DNA of 64,000 nt, from contig JAMWZW010000007.1 in NCBI GenBank assembly GCA_024281995.1, positions 82,249-146,248 on the forward strand. The letters run 5' to 3'. The translations under genes were made by a program, and so were the position numbers. A model generated the notes under the pieces. The model saw only the letters and a program-made list of their open reading frames with translations. It was not told the origin of the DNA and made no database searches. Shown here piece by piece: positions 26,311 to 34,576 of this stretch (the first letter of the stretch is position 1; each line of letters starts with the position of its first letter). The DNA comes from Nitrosomonas sp. GTDB taxonomy: Bacteria; Pseudomonadota; Gammaproteobacteria; Burkholderiales; Nitrosomonadaceae.

Positions 26311-28623
26311 ATGGCTATATCACCAGAACAACGCGATGAAATTTTGGAAGTAGTTGTAGGCTTATTCAATGGATCACCAGACGGTAATGTTTTATCAGCA
26401 CTGTCAGATTTAGTTGAGAGTGGCACGTCAATTGAGGATTTAGCTGATTTACTGGCTGCTCACTCATTATTTACCGGCACGATTCTGGCAGGTAAAGTGA
26501 CTGATGATCAGCAGACTCAACTTTTAATGGACCATTTCGGTTTGGTGGCAGATCCAGATGATCCGGAAAGTGCAGGTTCTATCGCTGAGTCTTATTTCGC
26601 AAGTCAAATTGAAGCCGGTACAGGTTTTGGTGAAATTGTTTTTACAGCGGTGAATTTTCTGAGTGATCTGCCGGAAGAATTCGCAGATACGTTTGCTGAT
26701 GCGGCTGCTTTGTTGGCTAATAAAGTACAAGTTGCAGCATTGTATGCAGAAAACAATCCTTCGGATAGTGCCGAGGACATGTTGTCAGTTTTGGCCGGAG
26801 TCTCATCAACTTTCCCTGTGACCGAGGCTGAAGCTATTGATTATTTGAATAGTGTTGGTCAAGGACCAAATCCTGGTCAAACCTTTGATCTTACCTTTGG
26901 TGATGATTCGTTGGCTGGTGGTGCAGGCGACGACACCTTTACCGGTGGATTAGAAAACGACGGTACAGGTACTTTGGTACAAAGCTGGGAGGATGTCGAT
27001 AGTATTAATGGCGGCGCTGGTACCGATACCCTCAATGCGACATTGGATGGGTCTGCGGCAATTACTCCGAGTATTCTCAATGTCGAAGTGATCAATATTC
27101 GTAACGTTACGGCTGATGGTGCTGTTGATTTCGCAGATGCAGATGGTGTAGAGCAAATCTGGAATAATGCATCGTCAACAGGTCGGACCTTGACATACGA
27201 TACAGCACCAATTGCAGCAACTTTTGGTATTAGAAATACCCAATCTACTACAGACATTGACACCTTTGATGATGTAACGGCTGATGATGATAATCTATCA
27301 TTGGCAGCAGTCGGTGCAGGTAAAGATGACACGACACGTGCTGTTGTTCAATCGACAACTGATGCAGCAAGTATCGAAACAATGAGTATTGATGCGAGTG
27401 GTGATAATTTTGTTGATGTATCGGCATTTACTGCTATTACAGGATTGACAATTGCAGGCACAGGTTCTGTAGACGCGACTGTCGATGTAACGGCGCTTGA
27501 AACAGTCAATGCAGAAGATAATAGCGGAGGAGTTACTCTGGATTTGTTAGCATCAGTGATTGATTTGACGGTTACAGGTGGATCAGGTAACGATGATATT
27601 ACCGCAGGTACAGCAAACGACACCATTAATGCGGGTGAAGGTGACGACAGAGTTGCATTCGGTTCTACCTTTTTGACCACCGATGATACCGTTGATGGTG
27701 GTGAAGAAGGCGATGATACGATAGCGTTACTCGACGGCGATGATGTTGCCGGATTGACTGCAGACAGTGTGAGCAATTTTGAGAATCTTGAGTTGGGTGC
27801 AGCGGGAGCAGCGATTACTGTTGATAACGATGATTTTGGATTTAATAGCATAATACTAGGTGATGATATTGGATTTGCAGTAGAACTTCAAAACGTTGGT
27901 GAAGCTGAACTTGAAATCAAGGATAGTCAAGCTGGTGTGATCACAGTGACTTCAGCCGGTGATACTGACGCTTTGAATGTACTGATCAATGCAGAGGAAG
28001 CAGTCGATCCAGTGGTTTTAGCAGGTGTAGATGTTACTGATATCGAAGAAGTTACTTTCACTACTGCAGCTGAAACAGACAATACTGAGATTACAACAAT
28101 AGAAGTTGACGGTGTGACGACACTCACTTTTGCGGGTGCAGGTAACGTTGAACTTACCGATATTACTGATGCGGATGATGCGACAAAGCTTGAAAGCATT
28201 GATCTGACAGGTCAAACGGGTGGTGTTGAAATCGTTGCTAATAACTTGGCTTACGGCACAACCTTCTCGTTAGGAAATCTGGGTGAAACAGCATCAGCTA
28301 CATTCGACTTTGATGATGACGCAACAAATGATGAAGCATCAGAATTGCTTGCAACAGCGGGGGCTCGTGATATATTTGTATTTACAACCGAGTTTACTGG
28401 CGATGTAGCAATTGATAGCAACAATGGTGGCGTTGAATTCGGTGGAGATGTTACCGATGATCGTATTGATTTGCAATCTTTTGGGTTAGGCGGTATTGAC
28501 GACCTGACATTTACTGATGTTGCTGATGGACTGTTAATAGAAAATGATGCATTTGGCGGTGGACGTATCTTGCTGGTAGGTGTATCGGGTGCCGATGTTA
28601 ATACAAATGACTTCGTGTTCTAA
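26311..28623 (+). CDS. Large acidic RTX protein, candidate type I-secreted S-layer or surface protein
   Basis: A 770-residue, strongly acidic protein with no cysteine that I can find and no N-terminal signal peptide. Residues 1-180 are mostly helical. Calcium-binding RTX-type repeats follow at about 197-213 (GGAGDDTF) and 232-240 (GGAGTDTL), with a denser block at about 423-475 (GGSGNDDIT; GEGDDRVAF; GGEEGDDTI). The remainder is Thr/Ala/Val/Asp-rich, probably beta-helical or beta-sandwich repeats. It ends NTNDFVF; a hydrophobic end after acidic residues is typical of type I secretion signals. The exporter is encoded about 11 kb away in the same locus. An S-layer role is inferred from composition and from similarity in layout to Caulobacter RsaA; an adhesin is the alternative. 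Confidence 0.8.
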   Translation: MAISPEQRDEILEVVVGLFNGSPDGNVLSALSDLVESGTSIEDLADLLAAHSLFTGTILAGKVTDDQQTQLLMDHFGLVADPDDPESAGSIAESYFASQIEAGTGFGEIVFTAVNFLSDLPEEFADTFADAAALLANKVQVAALYAENNPSDSAEDMLSVLAGVSSTFPVTEAEAIDYLNSVGQGPNPGQTFDLTFGDDSLAGGAGDDTFTGGLENDGTGTLVQSWEDVDSINGGAGTDTLNATLDGSAAITPSILNVEVINIRNVTADGAVDFADADGVEQIWNNASSTGRTLTYDTAPIAATFGIRNTQSTTDIDTFDDVTADDDNLSLAAVGAGKDDTTRAVVQSTTDAASIETMSIDASGDNFVDVSAFTAITGLTIAGTGSVDATVDVTALETVNAEDNSGGVTLDLLASVIDLTVTGGSGNDDITAGTANDTINAGEGDDRVAFGSTFLTTDDTVDGGEEGDDTIALLDGDDVAGLTADSVSNFENLELGAAGAAITVDNDDFGFNSIILGDDIGFAVELQNVGEAELEIKDSQAGVITVTSAGDTDALNVLINAEEAVDPVVLAGVDVTDIEEVTFTTAAETDNTEITTIEVDGVTTLTFAGAGNVELTDITDADDATKLESIDLTGQTGGVEIVANNLAYGTTFSLGNLGETASATFDFDDDATNDEASELLATAGARDIFVFTTEFTGDVAIDSNNGGVEFGGDVTDDRIDLQSFGLGGIDDLTFTDVADGLLIENDAFGGGRILLVGVSGADVNTNDFVF

Positions 28624-28660
28624 AAAGTTAGTAAATAAGTAAATGTAGTTAGTTTTAATT

Positions 28661-28697
28661 AAAAAAGCCGCTCTTGGGAAACTAAGAGCGGTTTTTT
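28661..28697. terminator. Bidirectional Rho-independent terminator
   Basis: An 8-bp perfect GC-rich stem (CCGCTCTT at 28668-28675 with AAGAGCGG at 28684-28691) has six T after it and six A just upstream of its first base pairs. It can therefore stop transcription of the RTX gene on the plus strand and of pyrF coming the other way. Confidence 0.9.
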
Positions 28698-28750
28698 ATT
28701 TATGAGCAAAGAAGCGGCATAGGGAGAGGTGTGAGTTAAATATTCGAAAC

Positions 28751-29443
28751 TTATAAACCTGCTATTTCCGCATTGATTTGCTGGCAAGCTAAAAGCGGAT
28801 CAACAGCTTGCGTAATCGGTCTTCCAATTACTAAATAGCTTGAACCATTGAGAATAGCCTGACGAGGCGTCGTAATTCTTTTTTGGTCATCAGATTGATT
28901 GCCAGCGAGGCGAATACCTGGAGTAACCAAGCAAAAGTTGCTTCCTAACATTTGTCTTAAACTTGGCGCTTCCAATGCCGAGCAAACCACACCATCAAGA
29001 GCACAATCATGCGACAATTGTGCCAGGCGCTCAACGATTTCGTCTGACCGTCCTCGTAGTCCGATATCGTCAAGATCATTCTGATCCATACTGGTCAGCA
29101 AAGTAACTGCAATGAGTTTGGTTGATCCTTGCGGTATTGCATCACGTGCTGCCGCTAGCATTCTTTTGCCGCCCAGTGCGTGTACATTTAGCATCCAAAC
29201 ACCTAAACTGCTTGCTGCTTTGCAAGCACGAGCAACTGTCGTGGGAATATCATGAAATTTCAGATCGAGGAATACGTCGAAGCCTTTTGACATCAGATGC
29301 TCGACCAAGGACGGTCCGGTTGCTGTAAAAAGTTCCATGCCGATCTTAAGGCGGCATAATTGAGGGTCAAGTTGATCAACAACTTTTAGTGCTTCTGCCG
29401 CACTGCCAAAATCAAGTGCAACGATAATGCGAAGCTTACTCAT
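28751..29443 (-). CDS. pyrF: Orotidine 5'-phosphate decarboxylase
   Basis: Catalyses the last step of UMP synthesis. A 230-residue TIM barrel of the short bacterial type. [12 protein letters not shown] holds the first catalytic residues, [11 protein letters not shown] is the DxKxxD active-site signature, and the phosphate-binding end reads VTPGIRLAG and YLVIGRPIT. It lies 26 bp after lapA as the last gene of the aroA-cmk-rpsA-ihfB-lapA line. Confidence 0.96.
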   Translation of the reverse strand: MSKLRIIVALDFGSAAEALKVVDQLDPQLCRLKIGMELFTATGPSLVEHLMSKGFDVFLDLKFHDIPTTVARACKAASSLGVWMLNVHALGGKRMLAAARDAIPQGSTKLIAVTLLTSMDQNDLDDIGLRGRSDEIVERLAQLSHDCALDGVVCSALEAPSLRQMLGSNFCLVTPGIRLAGNQSDDQKRITTPRQAILNGSSYLVIGRPITQAVDPLLACQQINAEIAGL

Positions 29444-29469
29444 GGATGAGAAGGCATCGCTGTATCGTA

Positions 29470-29682
29470 CTAGTTTTCAGTGTCAGAGTTGCCTCGACCT
29501 GTAAATAACAATGTCAGGAGAATACCTAATGCGAAGAATATCAGTAACGCAGCACTGAGTGGTAGTTCAATTGACTTATCTAAATAGTATTGCAACATAA
29601 CGGGTTGCGAGTTTTTGGAGGCAAAAACAGCCAGAATTACAAAAACCGCTATACGTAAAAGCCACGCGATTAAATTTACCAT
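29470..29682 (-). CDS. lapA: LapA-type lipopolysaccharide assembly protein
   Basis: A 70-residue inner-membrane protein of the LapA (DUF1049) family with two transmembrane helices (about 4-20 and 40-60) and the linker [18 protein letters not shown]. In enterobacteria LapA acts with LapB in controlling LpxC turnover and LPS supply. Here the next gene is pyrF and not lapB, so a partner must be encoded elsewhere or is lacking. Confidence 0.85.
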   Translation of the reverse strand: MVNLIAWLLRIAVFVILAVFASKNSQPVMLQYYLDKSIELPLSAALLIFFALGILLTLLFTGRGNSDTEN

Positions 29683-29793
29683 AGTGAGTTAGCCCGTACG
29701 AGTTATTAAATAATTATGAGTCTAGAATAAGGTAATTAGTCTCGCATTAATCTTAAATCTAATTACCTGCATCAAATATTAAATAAACATGTA

Positions 29794-30084
29794 TTATTTT
29801 TGACTTTTGTAGTCAACGCGTTCTCGCATTTCTTTACCCGCTTTAAAATGCGGCACATATTTCTCAGGTACTTTGACCTTCTCGCCGGACTTCGGGTTAC
29901 GACCGATACGAGGAGGCCGGTAATTGAGATCAAAGCTACCAAACCCTCTAATTTCAATACGTTCACCCTGCGATAAACTTTTTGCCATTGCGTCGATAAT
30001 TGTTTTGACAGAGAGCTCAGCATCTTTCGTGACCAGTTGCGGGAAACGCGATGCCAGCCGAGTAATTAATTCGGATTTTGTCAT
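29794..30084 (-). CDS. ihfB: Integration host factor beta subunit
   Basis: A 96-residue DNA-bending protein of the HU/IHF family. [11 protein letters not shown] begins the helical dimerisation part. [14 protein letters not shown] and the arm [20 protein letters not shown], with the intercalating proline, match IHF-beta; the tail ends [14 protein letters not shown]. It starts 9 bp after rpsA, as in many proteobacteria. Confidence 0.95.
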   Translation of the reverse strand: MTKSELITRLASRFPQLVTKDAELSVKTIIDAMAKSLSQGERIEIRGFGSFDLNYRPPRIGRNPKSGEKVKVPEKYVPHFKAGKEMRERVDYKSQK

Positions 30085-30093
30085 GAACTTTCC

Positions 30094-31806
30094 TTATTGC
30101 TCTGAATTTTTACTGTCCATCTTGGCTTTCAATAAAGCACCGAGACTGGTTGTGCCAGCATTGGCAGGCGTTTTTATTTTTTGCATAGCAGTAGTTTCAT
30201 CAGACTTGTCTTTTGCCTTGATTGAAAGATTAATGGTACGATTTTTGCGATCAATATTGATAATCATAGTTTCTACTTTATCGCCTTCTTTCAAGTGCGT
30301 GCGGATGTCTTCAACGCGATCACGCGAGACTTCGGACGCCCGTAAATAACCTTCTATATCGTTAGTTAGAGCAACTACCGCGCCTTTAGCGTCAATGGAT
30401 TTGATGGTGCCCTCGATAATGCTATTTTTATCGTGTTCCGCGACAAAGCTGGTGAATGGATCACCTTCCATTTGCTTTATACCAAGAGAAATACGCTCAC
30501 GTTCTACATCAATAGACAAGATTAAAGCTTCAACTTCATCGCCTTTTTTATAGTTGAGAACGGCTTCTTCACCTGGTTGGTTCCAAGATAGGTCAGATAG
30601 ATGTACCAGACCGTCAATGTTTCCAGGTAATCCGATAAATACACCGAAATCTGTGATTGATTTAATTTGCCCACTAACTTTGTCGCCTTTTTCATGGCTC
30701 GAGGCAAATTCTTCCCATGGATTGGGCTGACATTGTTTCATGCCTAGTGATATACGGCGGCGTTCCTCGTCAATTTCTAAAATCATTACTTCAACTTCAT
30801 CGCCTAGCTGGACAATTTTGGAAGGATAAACATTCTTGTTGGTCCAATCCATTTCAGAAATATGCACCAGACCTTCAATGCCTTGTTCAATTTCGATAAA
30901 TGCACCGTAATCCGTTAGATTGGTGACTTTACCAAATAGACGAGTACGTGCTGGATAACGTCGTGCCAAGCCCACCCATGGATCTTCACTTAATTGCTTC
31001 ATGCCCAAGGAAACACGATTTTTTTCTTGGTCAAATTTGAGCACCTTGGCAGTCACTTCGTCGCCGATATTAACCACTTCTGATGGATGTTTTACGCGAC
31101 GCCATGCCAGATCGGTAATATGAAGTAAGCCATCGATTCCACCCAAATCAACAAATGCACCGTAGTCGGTAATATTTTTAACTACGCCCTGAACAGTTGC
31201 ACCTTCTTGTAAATTGGATAGTAAAGTTTCGCGATCAGCACCTTGTGTTGCTTCTAATACTGCGCGACGTGAAACAACAACATTGTTGCGTTTGCGGTCG
31301 AGCTTAATGACCTTGAAATCCATTTCCTTATTTTCATAAGGTGTTGTATCTTTAACAGGACGAATATCGACCAACGAGCCTGGTAAAAATGCACGAATGC
31401 CGTTAATCATAGCAGTTAAACCGCCTTTTACTTTGCCATTAACCATGCCGGTAACAATTTTACCACTCTCCATTGCTTCTTCCAGATCATGCCAGGCAGT
31501 TAGACGTTTGGCTTTATCGCGTGACAGGCGTGTCTCACCATAACCATCTTCTAGGGATTCAATGGCAACGCTAATAAAATCACCTGGTTTGACTTCAATT
31601 TCGCCACGGTCATTTTTAAATTCTTCAACAGGAATAAAACTTTCTGATTTGAGTCCGGCATTAACGACAACAATATTATAGTCGACACGAACAACTTCAG
31701 CGGTGATTACTTCACCAACACGCATTTCCTGACGAGATAGGCTTTCTTCAAATAGAGCGGCGAAACTTTCTGAGGGATTGGGAGTTGCAGTGGAAGCTTT
31801 AGTCAT
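30094..31806 (-). CDS. rpsA: Ribosomal protein bS1
   Basis: Binds mRNA at the small subunit and promotes initiation on structured or weak ribosome-binding sites. The 570-residue protein contains six S1 RNA-binding domains: two N-terminal ones that bind the ribosome, then four regular repeats, each with a line such as [20 protein letters not shown] or [20 protein letters not shown]. Length and domain number are normal for proteobacteria. It follows cmk by 114 bp and is tightly coupled to ihfB. Confidence 0.97.
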   Translation of the reverse strand: MTKASTATPNPSESFAALFEESLSRQEMRVGEVITAEVVRVDYNIVVVNAGLKSESFIPVEEFKNDRGEIEVKPGDFISVAIESLEDGYGETRLSRDKAKRLTAWHDLEEAMESGKIVTGMVNGKVKGGLTAMINGIRAFLPGSLVDIRPVKDTTPYENKEMDFKVIKLDRKRNNVVVSRRAVLEATQGADRETLLSNLQEGATVQGVVKNITDYGAFVDLGGIDGLLHITDLAWRRVKHPSEVVNIGDEVTAKVLKFDQEKNRVSLGMKQLSEDPWVGLARRYPARTRLFGKVTNLTDYGAFIEIEQGIEGLVHISEMDWTNKNVYPSKIVQLGDEVEVMILEIDEERRRISLGMKQCQPNPWEEFASSHEKGDKVSGQIKSITDFGVFIGLPGNIDGLVHLSDLSWNQPGEEAVLNYKKGDEVEALILSIDVERERISLGIKQMEGDPFTSFVAEHDKNSIIEGTIKSIDAKGAVVALTNDIEGYLRASEVSRDRVEDIRTHLKEGDKVETMIINIDRKNRTINLSIKAKDKSDETTAMQKIKTPANAGTTSLGALLKAKMDSKNSEQ

Positions 31807-31920
31807 TATATAAAAATACCTGAATTATGCCTTGCCTTGGTTTATGCCAAGCAGGTTGTGTTAGTTAATAAATATTTGAACTTATGAAAAAACTTTCTTA
31901 TTCATGTAGAGAAAGTAATA

Positions 31921-32613
31921 TTATTTTCTAGTCAAACACGAGTTTTTTGCACAAATTTCATTATACCAGGAGAGAATAGCATCTTGTGCCTGAGATATCG
32001 TGAGTGAGCTTGTATCAAGCAATCTCGTATCTGCCCCTTGCTGTAAAGGCGCAATAGTGCGATTACTATCGCGTTCATCACGTTTTTCGATATCGTGCAA
32101 TAAGTTGGCGATGTTAGCATTCATTCCTTTCTCTATCAACTGCTTATATCGCCTTTGCGCTCGAATTTCGGCGCTAGCGGTAAGAAATACTTTCAGAACG
32201 GCATTAGGGAAAATAACGGACCCCATGTCACGTCCATCTGTAACCAATCCAGGTCGACTGCAGAATTCACGTTGTCGCTTTTTAAGTGCTTCACGAATTT
32301 GCGAGTATGTGGCTAATTGTGAAGCCAAGATACCGCACTCTTCTGTACGGATTTCATCGGTTACAACTTTGCCGTCGAGATAAATGACATCATCACTGAA
32401 TCTTACATCGAGGTTTTTAGTGATCTCTGCAAGTATGTCATGATTTTGAATGTCAATATGAGAATGTATGGTTTTTAGTGCAACTAACCGGTAAAGTGCG
32501 CCGCTATCCAGATAATGGAATCCTAGTTTTTTAGCGACTAACTGAGCGATAGTGCCTTTACCGGATGCCGATGGTCCATCGATGGTGATAACAGGAATTT
32601 CATTGATAGGCAT
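31921..32613 (-). CDS. cmk: Cytidylate kinase
   Basis: Phosphorylates CMP and dCMP. A 230-residue P-loop kinase with ITIDGPSASGKGTIA near the N-terminus, the substrate region DGRDMGSVIFPNA, and a lid containing RDERDSNRTIAPL. It lies between aroA and rpsA, the standard proteobacterial order. Confidence 0.96.
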   Translation of the reverse strand: MPINEIPVITIDGPSASGKGTIAQLVAKKLGFHYLDSGALYRLVALKTIHSHIDIQNHDILAEITKNLDVRFSDDVIYLDGKVVTDEIRTEECGILASQLATYSQIREALKKRQREFCSRPGLVTDGRDMGSVIFPNAVLKVFLTASAEIRAQRRYKQLIEKGMNANIANLLHDIEKRDERDSNRTIAPLQQGADTRLLDTSSLTISQAQDAILSWYNEICAKNSCLTRK

Positions 32614-32659
32614 GTAGTGGTCTCAGAAATAATAACAGAAGCTGGGTTAGTTTATTTTT

Positions 32660-33982
32660 TTATACATGAGCGATGTGCGAAAACTTTTCAAAATAATCGG
32701 GAAATGTTTTTTTAACACAATCGGGATCATTGATGCGTACTGGCGCGCCTAGAGATACGAGCGAAAAACACATTGCCATGCGGTGATCATCATAGGTATC
32801 AATGGTTGCATGGGGAATTAGACCGTCACTGGGCGGAGTAATACGGAGGTAATCCGTGCCTTCTTCAATAATTGCACCTAATTTACGCAATTCATTTGCC
32901 ATGGCGGTGAGACGGTCGGTTTCCTTTAAGCGCCAACTGGCAATGTTGCGCAATATTGTTATGCCTTTTGCAAATAATGCAGCTACCGCAAGTGTCATTG
33001 CAGCATCCGGAATATGATTGCAGTCTAGATCAATGCCACGCAGAAATTTCCCGGTGTAGTTAGCATCTGCACCATTGGCCTCGATCCAGTTTTCTCCCAT
33101 GGATATTTTTGCCCCCATCATTTCAAGCGCTGCAGCAAAACGCACGTCACCTTGTACACTATTACGACCGACACCTTGGACACGCACAGGCCCGTGCCCA
33201 ATGGCGCCTGCTGCGAGAAAATAGGAGGCAGATGACGCATCGCCTTCAACGGTAATATGACCAGGACTATGATAGCTTTGCGGCGCAGGAATGGTGAATT
33301 GCTGCCAGTTTGACTGTTCGATTTGTAGACCAAAACGCTGAATTTGGGCGAGTGTCAATTCAATATAAGGTTGTGAAACTAGAGTACCAATTACATTAAT
33401 AATGCACTTTTTCTGACTAAGCGGTAATGCCATTAGCAAGCTGGTCAGAAACTGACTGGAAACGTCACCTTTTACTGTAACTAATAAGGTTTCGTCATTT
33501 AACAAACTCATAGGGTTGATTTCAAGGGGAGGAAAGCCGGGATTATCCAAATACCTGATATCTGCTCCCAATTGCCGTAATGCATCAACCAAGTCGGCGA
33601 TCGGCCGTTCATGCATCCGTGGTATGCCCGATAATTGATAATAGCCATGCATGAGCGCCAATACTGCGGTCAGCGGGCGGAAAGCAGTGCCGGCATTACC
33701 AAGAAACAATTCGGCTTGGGTAACGGGGAATATACCTTTACTACCGATAACGTCGTAATCATTTTCGCTGGTTTGGGTGATTGAAACGCCCAATTTAACA
33801 AGGGCATTCAGCATGTGTGTTGTGTCGTCTGAAGCTAATAAATCGTGGATATGGGTTGTACCTTCGGCTAATGCGGCAAGTAATAAAATGCGGTTGGAGA
33901 TGCTCTTTGACCCGGGTAATTGTACAATACCACGAGCAATCTTGGCACATGGAAGATCAAGCCATGACATGATGTTTGCCAT
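32660..33982 (-). CDS. aroA: 3-phosphoshikimate 1-carboxyvinyltransferase (EPSP synthase)
   Basis: The sixth step of the shikimate pathway, joining shikimate 3-phosphate and phosphoenolpyruvate. The 440-residue protein has [17 protein letters not shown] at the N-terminus, [13 protein letters not shown], the active-site [11 protein letters not shown] and DDHRMAM. The usual GTAMRPL is GTAFRPL here. Two starts are possible (33982, or 33970 at MSWLDLP); the shorter fits family N-termini slightly better. cmk starts 46 bp downstream. Confidence 0.96.
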   Translation of the reverse strand: MANIMSWLDLPCAKIARGIVQLPGSKSISNRILLLAALAEGTTHIHDLLASDDTTHMLNALVKLGVSITQTSENDYDVIGSKGIFPVTQAELFLGNAGTAFRPLTAVLALMHGYYQLSGIPRMHERPIADLVDALRQLGADIRYLDNPGFPPLEINPMSLLNDETLLVTVKGDVSSQFLTSLLMALPLSQKKCIINVIGTLVSQPYIELTLAQIQRFGLQIEQSNWQQFTIPAPQSYHSPGHITVEGDASSASYFLAAGAIGHGPVRVQGVGRNSVQGDVRFAAALEMMGAKISMGENWIEANGADANYTGKFLRGIDLDCNHIPDAAMTLAVAALFAKGITILRNIASWRLKETDRLTAMANELRKLGAIIEEGTDYLRITPPSDGLIPHATIDTYDDHRMAMCFSLVSLGAPVRINDPDCVKKTFPDYFEKFSHIAHV

Positions 33983-34244
33983 ATAAAAATTGATAGATGA
34001 TATCTTATACGATAGTGAAAAAATATAAATTTTACTTTTTGTTAACCAATTGAGATTCCAATATTTTTTCTGTATTTACTTGAACTTGATTGATTAAATT
34101 TGTAAAAATCTTTATTAAATTATCTCGATTAAGGTAATCTATACCAATCGATTAATAGCCAAGTGTATGTATTTTTATTGCTATTGAACATGTTGAGGCG
34201 ATGCATAATTGCTGTGTACTATTTCTACTAAAAGAGGTTGATGA
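33983..34244. other. AT-rich divergent gap between aroA and a small membrane protein gene
   Basis: 262 bp of very AT-rich sequence with no gene. It must carry the aroA promoter on one strand and that of the small protein on the other; I see only weak matches to sigma-70 boxes. Confidence 0.35.
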
Positions 34245-34490
34245 ATGGAAGATGCTGAAATTGCTTTGATGTTTTCTTTACTGACTATTCCTGTTGCTAT
34301 CTGGCTGCAATTATGGGTAAAGAGTCGCAGAGAGAAACGAAAAAATGTATTGGGTGAAGAGGAATTTGAAAACACAACGCGCGCATTTATTTCTATTATT
34401 TTAGAAGGCGCTGCGATTGTAGGCGGTCTCATCATGATCATTATGGGTTCAGGAGGAGTAATAAAATACATTATCAATTTTTATTCCTGA
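34245..34490 (+). CDS. Small two-helix membrane protein, function unknown
   Basis: An 81-residue protein with an AGAGG ribosome-binding site 8 bases before its ATG. It has two hydrophobic helices (about residues 8-25 and 52-80) separated by a strongly charged loop (KSRREKRKNVLGEEEFE). The second helix is Gly/Ile-rich. I do not recognise a family. It is the only plus-strand gene between 28.7 and 40 kb and stands between divergent aroA and convergent topB, so it is probably transcribed alone. Confidence 0.6.
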   Translation: MEDAEIALMFSLLTIPVAIWLQLWVKSRREKRKNVLGEEEFENTTRAFISIILEGAAIVGGLIMIIMGSGGVIKYIINFYS

Positions 34491-34576
34491 TGTTCAGATT
34501 GTGAGGAGTAAGGTATTAAAATATTTTACTCCCTAGTATCTTATATCAGTTTAATAACATGCTATGAACAATGATC

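Noticed and set aside
27348-27851. Long minus-strand open frames opposite the RTX gene (also 26877-27332 and 27927-28199)
   Set aside because: They mirror the Asp/Thr/Val-rich codon pattern of the RTX gene, are Ser/Val-rich with no family signal, and lack ribosome-binding sites.
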